DNA from: Centroberyx gerrardi
Taxonomy: Eukaryota; Chordata; Actinopteri; Beryciformes; Berycidae
Direction of reading: 5' to 3'
NCBI RefSeq assembly: GCF_048128805.1
Contig: NC_136004.1
Span: 19,504,049 to 19,568,048 of the forward strand
DNA length: 64,000 nucleotides
Below the pieces are notes generated by a model, which worked only from the letters and a program-made list of their open reading frames with translations, was not told the origin of the DNA and did no database searches. The position numbers and the translations under genes were made by a program. Below are positions 52,601 through 63,923 of this stretch, piece by piece; position 1 is the stretch's first letter, and the number at the start of each line of letters is the position of its first letter.

Positions 52601-54302
52601 GTCCCTGCCACTGAAGTGTTCAAACACCCGGTGTGGTCCACCTGGGCTCTCCACAAGACGGCCGTCACCCAGGAGAAGCTACTGCGCTACGCCTCTGACA
52701 TCACCAAGCACGGCTTCAACTGCTCCCATCTGGAGCTTGACGACCGCTACACCGCCGACTACGGAGAGTTTGACTTCGACCCGCAGAAGTTCCCCAACGC
52801 CAGCGGTATGTTTGACAAACTCAGAGAGGACGGATTTCAAGTGTCACTCTGGACACATCCTTTTATCAACTACGATTCAATTAATTTTGGTGTTGGTGTG
52901 GAGAAAGGGTTGTTTGTGCGGGAGCCGGGCGGTGAGCTGCCTGCCCTCGTTCGATGGTGGAACGGCATCGGTGGAATCCTGGACTTCACCAACCCAGAAG
53001 CCCGTGAGTGGTATTCCTCACATCTGCGCATGCTCAAAACCCGCTACAACGTGGCCTCCTTCAAGTTTGACGCAGGAGAGACAAGCTACCTCCCTCGCCA
53101 GTTTAGTACTCTGGTCCCTCTTGCCGACCCCTCCACCTTCACCCGCCGCTACACAGAGATGGCCTTACCGTTCAATGAGCGTGCAGAGCTGAGGGTGGGC
53201 TACCAGAGTCAGGACATCTCCTGCTTCTTCAGGATCATCGACAGAGACTCGGTGTGGGGTTATGAGCTGGGCCTCAAGTCCATCATCCCCACTGTTCTGA
53301 CTATTAGCATCCTGGGCTACCAGTTCGTCTTGCCTGATATGATCGGAGGCAACGCATACCCCAACCGCACTGCAGGTATGTAACACCACAACACAGGGCT
53401 ATGGGGAGGTTACAGGTCGCTGTGTTAATGAGAATTATTGAGTTTTGATATGGTGTTATAGAGTGCTGTGTTGTATTTTTGGTGATTTAGATGGCAAGGA
53501 TGGCCTGCCAGACAGAGAGCTGTACATCAGATGGTTGGAGCTGTCTGCTTTCATGCCTGCCATGCAGTTCTCCATACCACCCTGGGCCTATGATGATGAG
53601 GTGAGCAAAGCAAATGTGTTGTATAATTGGGAAGAAAAATATGGACACTGACAGGATCTGAATAAGAGTTGTACATGCATATGAATATTTGTTTTAGCTA
53701 ATGTTTAGTTTTTTAGTAGCTGTCCTTGCAACTGGCTGGTACATTGACATGGCGGTTAAGTGCCATTGTATAGGTGGTGTTCAGCAGTTTTAGAGATTGT
53801 TGGTGCCAAAAAATCAAACGGCAACTCTCAGCATGAGGCAGCCTCCCTAATTAACCGCCCATCATCCCGCACTCTCTGTTATGAAGATAGTAATGCGCGG
53901 TCTTGGCCGCCCTGTGACGGTAATGTATGTGTATCTTTGTGCATTCATCCACAGGTAGTGAAGATAGCACAAAAGTTTACACAGCTCCACGAGACTCTGG
54001 TGGCCCCAAGGGTTCTCGAACTGGCAAGTGAGGTTCTAAATACAGGAGACCCGATCATACGGCCCCTCTGGTGGATCGCCAATGACGACGAGGCGGCCTA
54101 CAAGATTGACTCCCAGTTCCTGATAGGGGATGACCTGATGGTGGCTCCGGTGTTGGAGCCAGGGAAGCAGGAGAGAGACATCTACCTGCCTGCAGGACGA
54201 TGGAAGAGCAACAAGGGGGCACACTTTGATAAAGGCCCCATGTACCTCACCGACTACCCTGTGGACCTGAACGAGATAGCCTTCTTTACATGGGTACACT
54301 GA
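49686..54302 (+). CDS. myorg: MYORG, type II membrane GH31 alpha-glycosidase, five coding exons
   Basis: Endoplasmic-reticulum/nuclear-envelope glycoside hydrolase of family 31; the mammalian enzyme is an alpha-galactosidase linked to brain calcification. Exons: 49686-49963 (5'UTR probably from 49474), 51172-51703, 52571-53375, 53491-53600, 53955-54302; 2073 nt, 690 residues (human about 714). A short basic cytosolic tail precedes one TM helix (about residues 36-60, [18 protein letters not shown]), then an N-terminal beta domain and a TIM barrel. Catalytic residues visible: nucleophile Asp437 in FKFDAGE and acid/base Asp494 in RIIDRDSVW, both at the spacing of the human pair. GGNAYPNRT and [11 protein letters not shown] follow, and [14 protein letters not shown] opens the C-terminal beta domain. 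A possible poly-A signal AATAAA lies at 54895. Human MYORG has a single coding exon, whereas here the frame is split by four introns. Confidence 0.92.
50061..50178 (+). repeat. Dispersed repeat, copy A (myorg intron 1)
   Basis: Begins TTATTCAGTGGGTTTTGAAA and ends CAGCGACGATATG. It matches 56533-56644 in the same orientation with moderate divergence. Family unknown. Confidence 0.6.
51838..52530. mobile_element. Probable diverged DNA-transposon/MITE, myorg intron 2
   Basis: Phrases such as TTGTTTGGGCAGGTGGGAAC (51897) and ATTGGGCAGTGTGAACC, and the closing GTGTGATCGGACCC, look like a dispersed fish element whose copies often start near GGTTCGTTTGGGCAGGTGTG. The exact ends could not be fixed. 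Confidence 0.35.
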
Positions 54303-55998
54303 AGACGCACACAAGCGTAAAGACACATAAACACACATACACACACACACACACACACATATGCACACATAGATTCTAGTGAGCACACAAGCCGAGGGAG
54401 AGCAGGAGATGTTTGTTTTCCAAGGGGAGGTGAACACAGCAGCAGAGTGTGATCTTCGTAATGATTAACCCCGTGTCTCCTCTGACCCTGCTCTTGGCCC
54501 GGACTGCTTCCTGTAGATCGTAACGCTCCATCCACAGAATTAGAGTGAAACTAGTATTCACTTCTGATTCTCTGGTTCCATCTTTAAGCTGATCCTCATC
54601 CTCATGTGCCTTCCACAACCAATAATAAAACTGATCTGAGATTGTATCATGACCACAGTCTTCCACCCAATGGACATCTAGATTCCAGATTTTCTTGAAG
54701 GTCTGTGCCCCTCAGCTAGAACGGTGTGGGTTTTAGAGTCAATGTAAGATATTCTTCATGCTGTCTTTGAATTGTTTTTCAGGGAAGATGAAAGATGAAA
54801 TAACTGTATACCATATTTTACCATGTGTGAGTAAGTATGTGCAAGATGAGGTGTCTTCATTCGTGATTTGACAGTGTTTGGGTACTGAACCGGCAATAAA
54901 TATGCACTCAGAGTTGGACAGTTGCACTCCTACTCAAAGGACATGCCGAGGTCATGCCTAACCCACTGTCACCATGACAACTGCTGGATCATGGGAAAGT
55001 TTAAGTGTATTCCCAACTACTAAGCTTACATGTCTAAGCCAGCATGCTTTAATTTACATTGCACTGCACGGTTGACAACATTTAACTCATTAGTTGTCCA
55101 ACTTGGCACTCAGTGCTTTCAGTTTCTATTAACTTATTTTTCCTTTTGATTTTTAGATAGCATTGACGTGTCTGTAGATTCCTGTGTTTCCCTATCTAGA
55201 TCAGGCATAGGTGTCACGGTCAGCGGACAGCAAATGTTTTTATGTCAACATTCCTTGACCTGTGGTGCCGTTTTACCATTTCAGTGCCAAAATCTACTGC
55301 ATTATGCTTTTTTCATCTGCACAGGTTCAATTCACAGCTCAGGGTAGATTTAAAAGAAAGCATTTGTTTATATGTTTTGTTCAAGTCGATTCTATTTATC
55401 CATAACAAGAACATAGGACTACTGTGCATTGCAAAAATAGTTAGTATGTTTGTGTTGCTGGTTTGTCTTGTAAAACACAAATTGTCCTCAAAGATGCCAT
55501 ACATTCATGTTCCGTCCATGTCTGCCTTGTTCCTTTCGTTGCCTTATCAGCTAAACTAAGGCATGCTAACCTTAGGACAGACAGCTAGTGGAGCGATAAG
55601 AAACTCACCTCTGCTCCCAGTCTGCTGCTTTATGAATTGCACCTGTTTGTTAAGCTGTGATACTGCTAAGCGTTTTGTTCCAAAATGCACGCCTGCTCTT
55701 ACACAGTGATTGCTGGCATGAAAGTAAAGCACACTATCATTTTCAATATAAGCTGAATCATGTTAATACCTTGCTTACAAAATAATTATATTATATAGGG
55801 TAGAATCAACTCTGTTTCTGAGATATTAACTGATGAATTTCAGGAAGCAAAATTTTTACAAAATAAAAACAGTGTTTTGGAATAAAACCCTTCATATAGC
55901 CCTTCCTGGCAGAGGTGAGAAATGTAATGAACTAAGAAAAAAACATTGCAGCAACATTTCTCCCACTGTAAATTTCAAAAATAAATGTAAAAATAGTT

Positions 55999-56079
55999 TG
56001 AAGTGTTGCTGTAGTCATGAATGTGTGAAGTGTTGCTGTAGATATGAATGTGTGAAGTGTTGCTGTAGATATGAATTGC
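55999..56079. repeat. 27-bp tandem repeat, three copies
   Basis: Unit TGAAGTGTTGCTGTAGATAT plus GAATGTG, starting at 55999, 56026 and 56053, nearly identical. Confidence 0.9.
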
Positions 56080-56532
56080 AAGGGAATGCTTTGAAGTGAG
56101 CAGGACTATTACATGTTTATATAGTTTGTATTAGTCTATTAACTACTTGTTAAACTGCAAGATTTTTTTTTCTGGAAGGTAAAGATAACTTAATATTGTA
56201 AAGGGATTTGATAAGGGATTATGTCAAAGCACTGATTTGAAAATGAATTAATCTATGCTACAAGGTGGGAGATTTTGGGTGAAATCCATGTAGGGAAATG
56301 TTTCTAAACTAATAATGATGAGCCATAGGCTAATTGCAGTGACAGTTTTCAAACTACTGTGAATGAATATTTCTGCATGATTAAGGTGGACTGCCAAAGA
56401 AAAAAACGTCTGGTTGTTGCAGTTTTATATATAGTTGCTGTCATGTGAAAACCTCACACCTCCAAAAGGTCAGCTTTAAGGAAGTGAGAAAAACAGCCTT
56501 ATTTTTTACTTGACGACAATGCACTTTTGATA

Positions 56533-56644
56533 TTATCCAGTGGGTTTTGAAAGGCTTTCGTAAGCCCAAGAGGTCAGAGAATTTTCATGAAAACATGAAA
56601 ATCACCCAAAAAGTTGTGAGGTTTTCCACGACAACAGCGATATG
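56533..56644 (+). repeat. Dispersed repeat, copy B
   Basis: Begins TTATCCAGTGGGTTTTGAAA and ends CAACAGCGATATG; it matches copy A at 50061-50178. Same orientation, 6.5 kb away. Confidence 0.6.
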
Positions 56645-57588
56645 CCGCAACTCACACTGATGATAGAATGAATGTGTCTCTGTTCCAGCTCATACAAATG
56701 AACCGCCAAATTTTACCAACTACCTAATTCTCCACTGTACCCTTCTTGCCTTGTAAGGTAGCTGTAGATTTTCTTCTTTTAACTTTTTCCCCTATAAAGA
56801 CCGTTTTATTCTCGATGTGCCATACACCACATTGCCTGATTTCCTCCTGGTTATATTTCCACTTCCTTTAACATGTTAAGAGAGTGTAGCCCAATATTGT
56901 GTTAGACAGAACTTATGGAAATAATAATTTTGACAGGTCCAGGTGCATAAATAGTGGCCTTCTGGTTTGATTAATTCGTCCAGCCCCATCCCAAAATGTA
57001 ATTCACACCAAATCTTTGCTCCGTTACTTTCTCTACGTCCGAAGTGGGAAGAGAGCATGTTGACCTTTGGATGCTTTGGATTGACCTTTGGATTGATTGA
57101 TTCATGCAGGACATGAAAAAAATAATGGCATCAAACCAGGAAGCCTGATATCTTTATATGCCTGGTCCACCTTTGTTAATCCTCAGGTTCATCAACCAAA
57201 CATAGCTGATTTGTTTATTTGCTCATGACTGGTCATATATAATTTTTGTGCTGTTTTGTCCTATTTCTAATTACGGCTTTGTAACCAAGCTATTATTTGC
57301 TGTAAGTAGTAATGTGAAATACAGAAACTGAGGAATAAAACAATTTAATTGTCATTCGTATTGTGTTTTTCATGAACAAGTATTGATCTGCTGTTGTTAC
57401 TTCAATGTAATGTAAGCACATAACCAGAAGACAATGGGAAAAAAATACTTTCATTCATTGCTTTTAAATATTAAAACATCATTGTTTATTCTTACTGAAT
57501 GGGACAAATTGGCTGAGACAAAAAGTGGATAAAACAAAATGTTCTAAGTTGTCAGAGCAAGTGAGCGATGAAGAGGTGTTTCAGAGCT

Positions 57589-58325
57589 TCAGAGGAAGAG
57601 GGTGATTATGGCTGAGGACACTAGCAGGAGGATGAAACTGGGACCAATATGCACGGCAGTGTTACACAAGTTGCCCTCGCAGCAAGACATGGCACCTGCA
57701 CACACAATGCTGGTCTGACAGCCCTTAGTGACCATGTCATAACCTGCAAGACATGATGGGAAAACTCTCAAACACCGAGGATTCAAGGAGACGCCAACAT
57801 GTTGTTTAGTATAGCACTGGATCAACTTGGAACCTGTCTGATGTCAATACATTAAATATAATAGTTAAAGATGCCATCCAAGGCCAATGTACTGCATTGT
57901 TGCCGTATCTTTGATATGGTAAACATTAAGTATATAAGTGCTGCTGGTGTGGAGTAACAACTTACCCTCCACTTTGAGGGAGAAACAGCGGTTGAAGAGG
58001 ACAGAACACGATTTGGTGTCTGTGCAGGAACGAGGTTCAGCGGCTGTACATGTGTAGCATCTTAATCCACAAGCTACACAGAGATACAGAACACTGTCAC
58101 ACACCAGTTGAGGATTTGCCACACCACACCACTGAATGCCAGGTCATCCGACAGCCAGATGGACTCAGCTCTCATGTTACATGGTTATACAAGGAATTTT
58201 AAACCACTAAAACATTTCTTTTCTGAGCTGTAATGCTTCACTGTTGGCTCATAGCACATCATAAGCCGGTTCTTACCTGTAGACAGAGTCAGGAACAGAA
58301 CGGCCAGGGCGCCACACAGCTGCAT
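57589..58325 (-). CDS. Ly6/uPAR-family GPI-anchored protein, three exons
   Basis: A small secreted or cell-surface three-finger protein; the ligand is unknown. Exons (minus): 58325-58277, 58073-57966, 57743-57589; 312 nt, 103 residues, phases consistent. Signal peptide MQLCGALAVLFLTLS, then the LU domain opening LRCYTC, further cysteines in SCTD, KSCSV, NRCF, KGCQ, IVC, and the closing MSCCEGNLCN, ten domain cysteines in the canonical Ly6 pattern. The C-terminal hydrophobic stretch SFILLLVSSAIITLFL after a short polar stem is a GPI-attachment signal. The three-exon layout (signal; first half; second half with anchor) is standard for the family. The exact member cannot be named from sequence alone; CD59-like or Ly6-like expansions are common in fish. 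Confidence 0.85.
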
Positions 58326-60109
58326 CGTGCCGGGAAGAGACGGCTAATGAAGCCCTGAGGTTGAGAGAGACGAATCACAGTGAGGATGTGCGCTCTCCAA
58401 AAGCCTTCCTCTTTCAGTGCAACTTCTCATTCTGTTTGAAGAACTTTGAATCAATTTGCATTTCCTCACAAAGCCTCCTTCCAAGTGACCTGAATAACGC
58501 TGGCCCTAAAATGACCTCATTGTCCCTCAGCCAGCCCATAGACTAACACTTTGTGAAATAAAGGCAAAACATAGATGTTAGATGTGGGAAACATATATGG
58601 TAAACCAACTCACAGTTTATTCTTTTCAGTTGCCCTGGTGTTGCACTTCTCCTTTTATCTGTCTGAGATATGTTGACTCTGTTTCTCTGGAAGAATGACA
58701 CATGAAGGACTTTTACTTTCCCCTTCTGTCATCAGATTCTCCAAATACCTTAAATAAATCAGCCAGTTAATCAGTGAACTGAGGTGGCTTTGTTTTTTGT
58801 TTTTTTCACTTCTGTTGGACAAATCGTAGACAGCATGGAATAATAATAACATGTTGAAAAAGATAATTTGGCGGATGGAGGCACTGAAATAGCCTGTGGC
58901 AAAACTTTAACACAAAAGGACTTCTTTCTGACTCAGTGTGTCACTTCTCTGTCCTGGGTCAATCTAACCAGACTGAGAAGTTGACAAAGACAGTCTTGTT
59001 GTCATCTAACATCACACTGAAGACTAGCCTACATTGTCTCTCTTAAATGGGGCAAGGGAAAAATATTGTGGTCTCAAACCAATCATGCATGTGCAGAAGA
59101 TTCTGCAGAAGTGCATGTGCAGAAGATTCTGGAATAATTAGGCTCCCGAATTTCCCCAAGGGGATTAATAAAGTGATATCTTATCTTATCTTATCAATGA
59201 TCCGATTTTGCATGTGTAGATGACTGGGGAAAAAAGTACTTTTTTGTCACAAAAAATACGTATATTGCTCCAAAGCATCTCACAAGAAATGTAATGTATT
59301 TCTCTACTGCTAGCCTACTGCTTAAGATAATTATTTGAAAAGAGACTTGTTAATTTATTAAGTTGTCAACTATGTTACAGGTATAGCTGACATTTTTGCT
59401 GTTTTTTAGAGGCCTGGCTAGAGTCAAAAACAACTTGGCATTCTTCAAAAAGAAAGTTCATAAATATTACACAAGTAATTGATTAAACTGTGATTAAATG
59501 TCAATAATAATGATATTGGAGGAACACTGCTGACCTTCAATAAATCCACGCTTTACTCAGACACTTGGCCTGCTTAACAAACATAACGAAAAAGGAAAAA
59601 TAAGATACCTGCCAGTTCTCTTTTTTTCTTCTTTTTTTTCGCGATACCTTCACAGTGTTTCTTCCTGAGGAAATGACATCATACAGTGCAGGTCAGACGT
59701 TTTTGTGGTTTTGGAACAAACCATTTCTTGCTGAGAGGAGGTTGTTGAAGGAGAAACAATGATTTCTTTACATAGACTACATAAAATGTGTTATTTCACA
59801 CCAAATGTTTGGTGGATAGGCAATATATACCTGTTTGTTGTGATCATTTTATTTCATTATTTCATGTTCATGAAAGGACAATTATAAAAAAGAATGTATA
59901 AATAAGATCATTGTATTGTTTTTTTGACTAATTAGAGTTGTTAATGGTACCCAACTTATTTTTTATAGATAGCAGTTGCTATGACACATAATGATGGTAT
60001 TTGCTCAGACATGATCATGTATGAAAATAAAAAAAGCATTAATTGTGTTTCAAAACATCAAAACCAAATGACAAACAACACTATATTTGGCACAAAAGTT
60101 ATCGTGCGT
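58326..60109. other. Intergenic between the Ly6-like gene and msh3
   Basis: Contains a retroposon 3' tail (59150-59197). No dhfr exon (in tetrapods dhfr sits head-to-head with msh3) or other gene was recognised in this stretch. Confidence 0.45.
59150..59197 (+). mobile_element. Retroposon 3' tail with (ATCTT)n
   Basis: AATTTCCCCAAGGGGATTAA followed by TAAAGTGATATCTTATCTTA is the standard tail of a group of fish LINE/SINE elements that end in a short simple repeat. Only the tail is present. Confidence 0.5.
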
Positions 60110-60433
60110 TAAACCACAGACCGTTAAAAATAAATTAAAACACCAAACATGGAAAGTCATTCAGTCGGAGAACGGATAAAACCGGAAATAAATCGTTTCG
60201 CCTTCAAACTAAAAGCCTAAACCACAGACCGTTAAAAATAAACCAAAACACCAAACATGGAAAGTCATTCAGTCGGAGAACGGATAAAACCGGAAATAAA
60301 TCGTTTCGCCTTCAAACTAAAAGCCTAAACCACAGACCGTTAAAAATAAATCAAAACACCAAACATGGAAAGTCTTTCAGTCGGAGAACGGATAAGACCG
60401 GAAATAAATCGTTTCGCCTTCAAACTAAAAGCC
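60110..60433. repeat. 108-bp tandem repeat, three copies, upstream of msh3
   Basis: Three near-identical units start at TAAACCACAGACCGTTAAAA (60110, 60218, 60326), exact period 108. Each unit carries CATTCAGTCGGAGAACGGAT, an ETS-type core ACCGGAAAT and TCGTTTCGCC. Differences between copies are limited to a few bases, so the amplification is recent. The array ends about 385 bp above the msh3 start codon. Confidence 0.95.
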
Positions 60434-60599
60434 TAAAATTGTAACGGGTAGATTAGGTTACATTTTAGCGATGTCCGGGAAATTTGCCTTTTCCAAAGGT
60501 AGCAGCCATATCCAAATTACCTGGAATATATTCATCACACTTTGAATAACTCAAAAAGCATTGCAACATATTCTCGTCAATAAGGGTTTAATTTGTAAC

Positions 60600-60817
60600 A
60601 GGAAATCCTCTCTTTTTTTATTCTGGTTGTCTTGACGCCGGCCACGTCATTTACGCGCCTGTGTGATCTCAGCACATGCGCCGCTATGTTTTGAAAAGCC
60701 GGGATTTCATGCTCCCAGGCTTTCACTGGCGTTTCATTTGTATTTCTGCACAGTTTCCATGTATTTATTCATGATGCACCAGGTGTAAGGATTAAGGATC
60801 AGACTAAAACTGCGAGC
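60600..60817 (+). promoter_or_regulatory. Probable msh3 proximal promoter/5'UTR
   Basis: CpG-rich patch with CCGGCCACGTCATTTACGCG (60639-60658), holding a CRE-like CACGTCA and a CGCG element, directly above the msh3 start. No TATA box. A position assignment only. Confidence 0.35.
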
Positions 60818-60965
60818 ATGCCGAAGTCACTGAAGAAGTCCTGCAGCGCTCAGACCTCCATCAGCAGGTACTTCAGCACTGCCTCTAACACCCAGACCGG
60901 GATTAACCAACATCCTGCTGGGCACCAGCTTTCTAGAGGCAAGGTGAGGCGTGCTTGCACATTAC

Positions 60966-61011
<46 letters not shown>

Positions 61012-63667
61012 TTCAGAAAGCTACTTTTTGAGACAGTGCTGTTGTCTTCTTTTGTCCTGCAGCAGAAGCTTTCCTCTGATGATGGTTTTGGATTGCCAGG
61101 CAAACGAGCCAAGCTGTCCCACCAAGGACAGGAGGGGGAGGACATGGACTGTGAGGTCATATCCTGTCAGAGCACCAAAGGTGTGTACTGTGTGTGATGA
61201 AAGGAACTGTTCACCCCAAAATGACATCTGTCTAACCCCATGTCAGTCGAAACTCCACTGAAGCCCCCGTAGTACCATCTCAACCAAACAGGCCATCTTT
61301 TTACAGCTCCAAAGAAGGATAAAATGTTCATCACATTTCTCCAAACAGCTTGTGCAGCATAATCCAAGAGTTTTGTAGCCCGCTGTTCCACTGTGGCTCC
61401 CAAAGTCCAATATTTACCTCATTATCTCTGCACATGCACCCTACAGGAGCAAGCAGAGTCACATTTTATGCTTTTTTTGGAGGTGTAAAAATGGACCTGT
61501 TGACTTCAATAGTTTGGGAGAGAAGGCTGACATGGAACTACAGGGGCTAACTTGCTGTGTGTTTGATCCTATGAACTTCACTGGAGTTTTGACTGACGTT
61601 GGGGTGAGAAGATACTGAGTGAATTTTAATTTAGGGGTGAAATATTCCTTTTAGCCTCTGGGCTTGCACTATGGAGTATTGGGTTTGCACCTAATACACT
61701 TGATATATAAAGTAGTTGCTTTTGAATGGGGGAAAAAAAGATTTGCGCTGGCCAGTTCTGCTCGCTTCGAGGAACCCAGGCTGCTACATTGCATATTCAC
61801 GGCAAGGCAATATTTAGCACTTTTAAAGCAATATGCAGTTGGGATATTCCTCTGTGGGTTAGTTTACCTTGCCAATCACAATTCCCAGTGCATCACTGTA
61901 TTTCTTCTCTCTCCAGAGACCAAGCCATCGCTTCGAGGAGCAGGCGGCCTCTGCTCCTCCACCTTGCAGCGGCTGAAGGGCTTCACCTGCGGGGCTGAGC
62001 CCGCTGCCAGAGACAGTGAGACCGAGAGGGAAGTAAAGGAGGCCGGTGTTGCTGGCAGTAAAACCTGTGACCAAGGGAGCAGTGGATGGCTTTCTCATGA
62101 TGTTAAAGAACAGCACAAGAGACGTAACTGGAAAGAAGAGGAGTGTGATGATGAAGAGGAAGAGGTCAAAGAAAAAGGGGGCTCGCTGCTGGCTGCTACA
62201 AAACAGGTACTGACTGTCCTTGCACAAGACACTGAATCCTTACCAGCTCCAGGGGCACTGTAGTGTAGCTGACCCTGACCTCTGACCTCTAAAAAGACAG
62301 TTTCCCTATGGGATCAATGACGCGTCACACACACATCACAATGATCATCAGCAACATCAAAGTGTTCCCCCTCTTACGTAACACAGAATGTCAATTTCAG
62401 CTGGTTGATGTACTGTGTCTCCTTTTTCTTTGATCCATTTCCAGGGACTCTGCCTGACTCAGTTTGCCAAGCCAGGAGGAGGAGGAGGAGGAGGAGGAGG
62501 AGGAGGAGGAGGAGGAGGAGGAGGAGGAAGGGGTGCAGAGCCGAGTCCTCCTCCTGACTCTAGCGCCCCCTGCAGGCGCTCTAAGAGTGTGTACACTCCC
62601 CTGGAACAGCAGGTCATCCAGCTCAAACAGCAACATAAAGATGCATTACTGGCCGTGGAGTGTGGATACAAGTACAGGTTCTTTGGAGAGGATGCAGAGG
62701 TGGGTGCTGCTGACAAGCGTTTGTGTTAGTCTTGTCAGGGAGTAAATGAAAGGAATGTCATTCCAAAACACTATGTATCCATTTTGGGAACATTTTATTG
62801 CATTAAATTCATGTCAACATTTTAAAAGCATGCATGATTTTGAGTTTAGGTGTACGTATATTTTTTTTCAAATGGTGGATATCTCATCTTCTGAAAGCAC
62901 ACATTAATTAAAAAATTCACATTTCATTCTCATTTTTTTTTAATGCTTTCTTAGGGGAGGCTAAGCAAAAGAATTGTAGACGAACACATCTCCATGGATT
63001 AATGTTACTACACTTTTTACTACATAGTTTTGATGTTGTTTGGAGTTGAATGAAAGTGAATGGTGTCTAGAGGTATAATAATAATAATAATAATAATAAG
63101 GGAAATAAGTTACATGAAAATTGTTTCTATGATAAGAGCGTGTGAAAATCCACAGGAAGGGAGAGAAGGCACACTGGAAAATGGGCTTAACATTCACTGT
63201 GGGCTAAATTGTCCTTTAAGGCAGCATAGGTTGCATCAGAACATCAGCAGCAGTCCCATTTGCCTATCTGTGTGTTGTGTGTGTGTGTGAGCAGATAGCT
63301 GCGAAGGAGCTGAATATCGTCTGTCATCTGGACCACAACTTCATGACATGCAGCATCCCCACGCACCGGCTGTTTGTTCACGTCAGACGGCTGGTGTCCC
63401 ATGGACACAAGGTATAACATTTATCTTGCACATTGTTCATATTTAATATACTATTCAGAATCACAAGTGCTGCTGTTGTGTAGCTTCTTGTCGACTTGGT
63501 ATAGTTTCTTACCTCTAAATTGTTGTCCTTGTTTCATTTCTAGGTTGGTGTGGTTAAGCAGACAGAGACATCTGCAATCAAGGCCTCAGGGGCCAATAAG
63601 AACGCTCTGTTCACTCGCCAGCTCAGCGCTCTCTACACCAAGTCGACTCTAGTTGGAGAGGGTATCC

Positions 63668-63709
<42 letters not shown>

Positions 63710-63923
63710 TCCAGACAGCAGTGCACACTTTTGTATCTTTGTATCTCTAAAGCCTCAATTAGTGTCCTTAACAGCTTGTTGAGATGTGAACCCGGTGTGC
63801 AGTTTGGGGCAGGTGGAGGAGGGGGGCTGTGATGACGTGGTGGCGGACGCTCCTGACAGCTACCTGCTGTGTGTCAGTGAGAACTGGGACAAACTGGGGA
63901 AGCAGCTCACCATGGGGCTGGTG
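60818..63923 (+). CDS. msh3: DNA mismatch-repair protein Msh3, N-terminal seven exons (cut by window)
   Basis: MSH2 partner in MutS-beta, which binds insertion/deletion loops in the nucleus. Exons: 60818-60943, 61063-61180, 61917-62206, 62445-62699, 63295-63411, 63544-63661, 63784-63923; 388 residues so far, phases consistent, open at the window edge. A PCNA-binding PIP box QTSISRYF sits at residues 12-19. An acidic/basic low-complexity linker follows (exon 3), then an 18-glycine tract (residues 189-206). The mismatch-binding domain I starts near [20 protein letters not shown] with the [12 protein letters not shown] loop (the MSH3-specific Tyr-Lys pair). [20 protein letters not shown] and [16 protein letters not shown] complete domain I, and [14 protein letters not shown] leads into the connector domain. 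The ATPase region lies beyond the window. Confidence 0.95.
60963..61008. repeat. (CA)n microsatellite, msh3 intron 1
   Basis: About 22 CA units, 20 bp after the exon 1 donor. Confidence 0.9.
61205..61655. mobile_element. Diverged copy of the TTAA MITE, msh3 intron 2
   Basis: The left end AAAGGAACTGTTCACCCCAA and right end GGGGTGAAATATTCCTTTTA match the element at 35948-36508. So do interior phrases such as CATCTTTTTACAGCTCCAAA and ACTTCAATAGTTTGGGAGAG. Target duplications are no longer clear, so it is older. Confidence 0.7.
62475..62528 (+). repeat. (GGA)18 repeat inside msh3 exon 4
   Basis: 54 bp of uninterrupted GGA in frame, coding for 18 glycines just before the mismatch-binding domain. 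Confidence 0.95.
63063..63101. repeat. (AAT)n repeat, msh3 intron 4
   Basis: About ten ATA/AAT units. Confidence 0.85.
63671..63709. repeat. (GT)n microsatellite, msh3 intron 6
   Basis: About 19 GT units starting 10 bp after the exon 6 donor. Confidence 0.9.

Larger units (their letters stand above)
54303..57588. other. myorg 3' flank / intergenic
   Basis: The first part is probably myorg 3'UTR (AATAAA at 54895; another at 57334). It holds a (CA)n at 54334-54358, a three-copy 27-bp tandem repeat (55999-56079) and the second copy of a dispersed repeat (56533-56644). No other gene seen. Confidence 0.45.

Noticed and set aside
60110-60433. CRISPR-like array
   Set aside because: Direct 108-bp tandem units without spacers in a vertebrate genome; an ordinary minisatellite.
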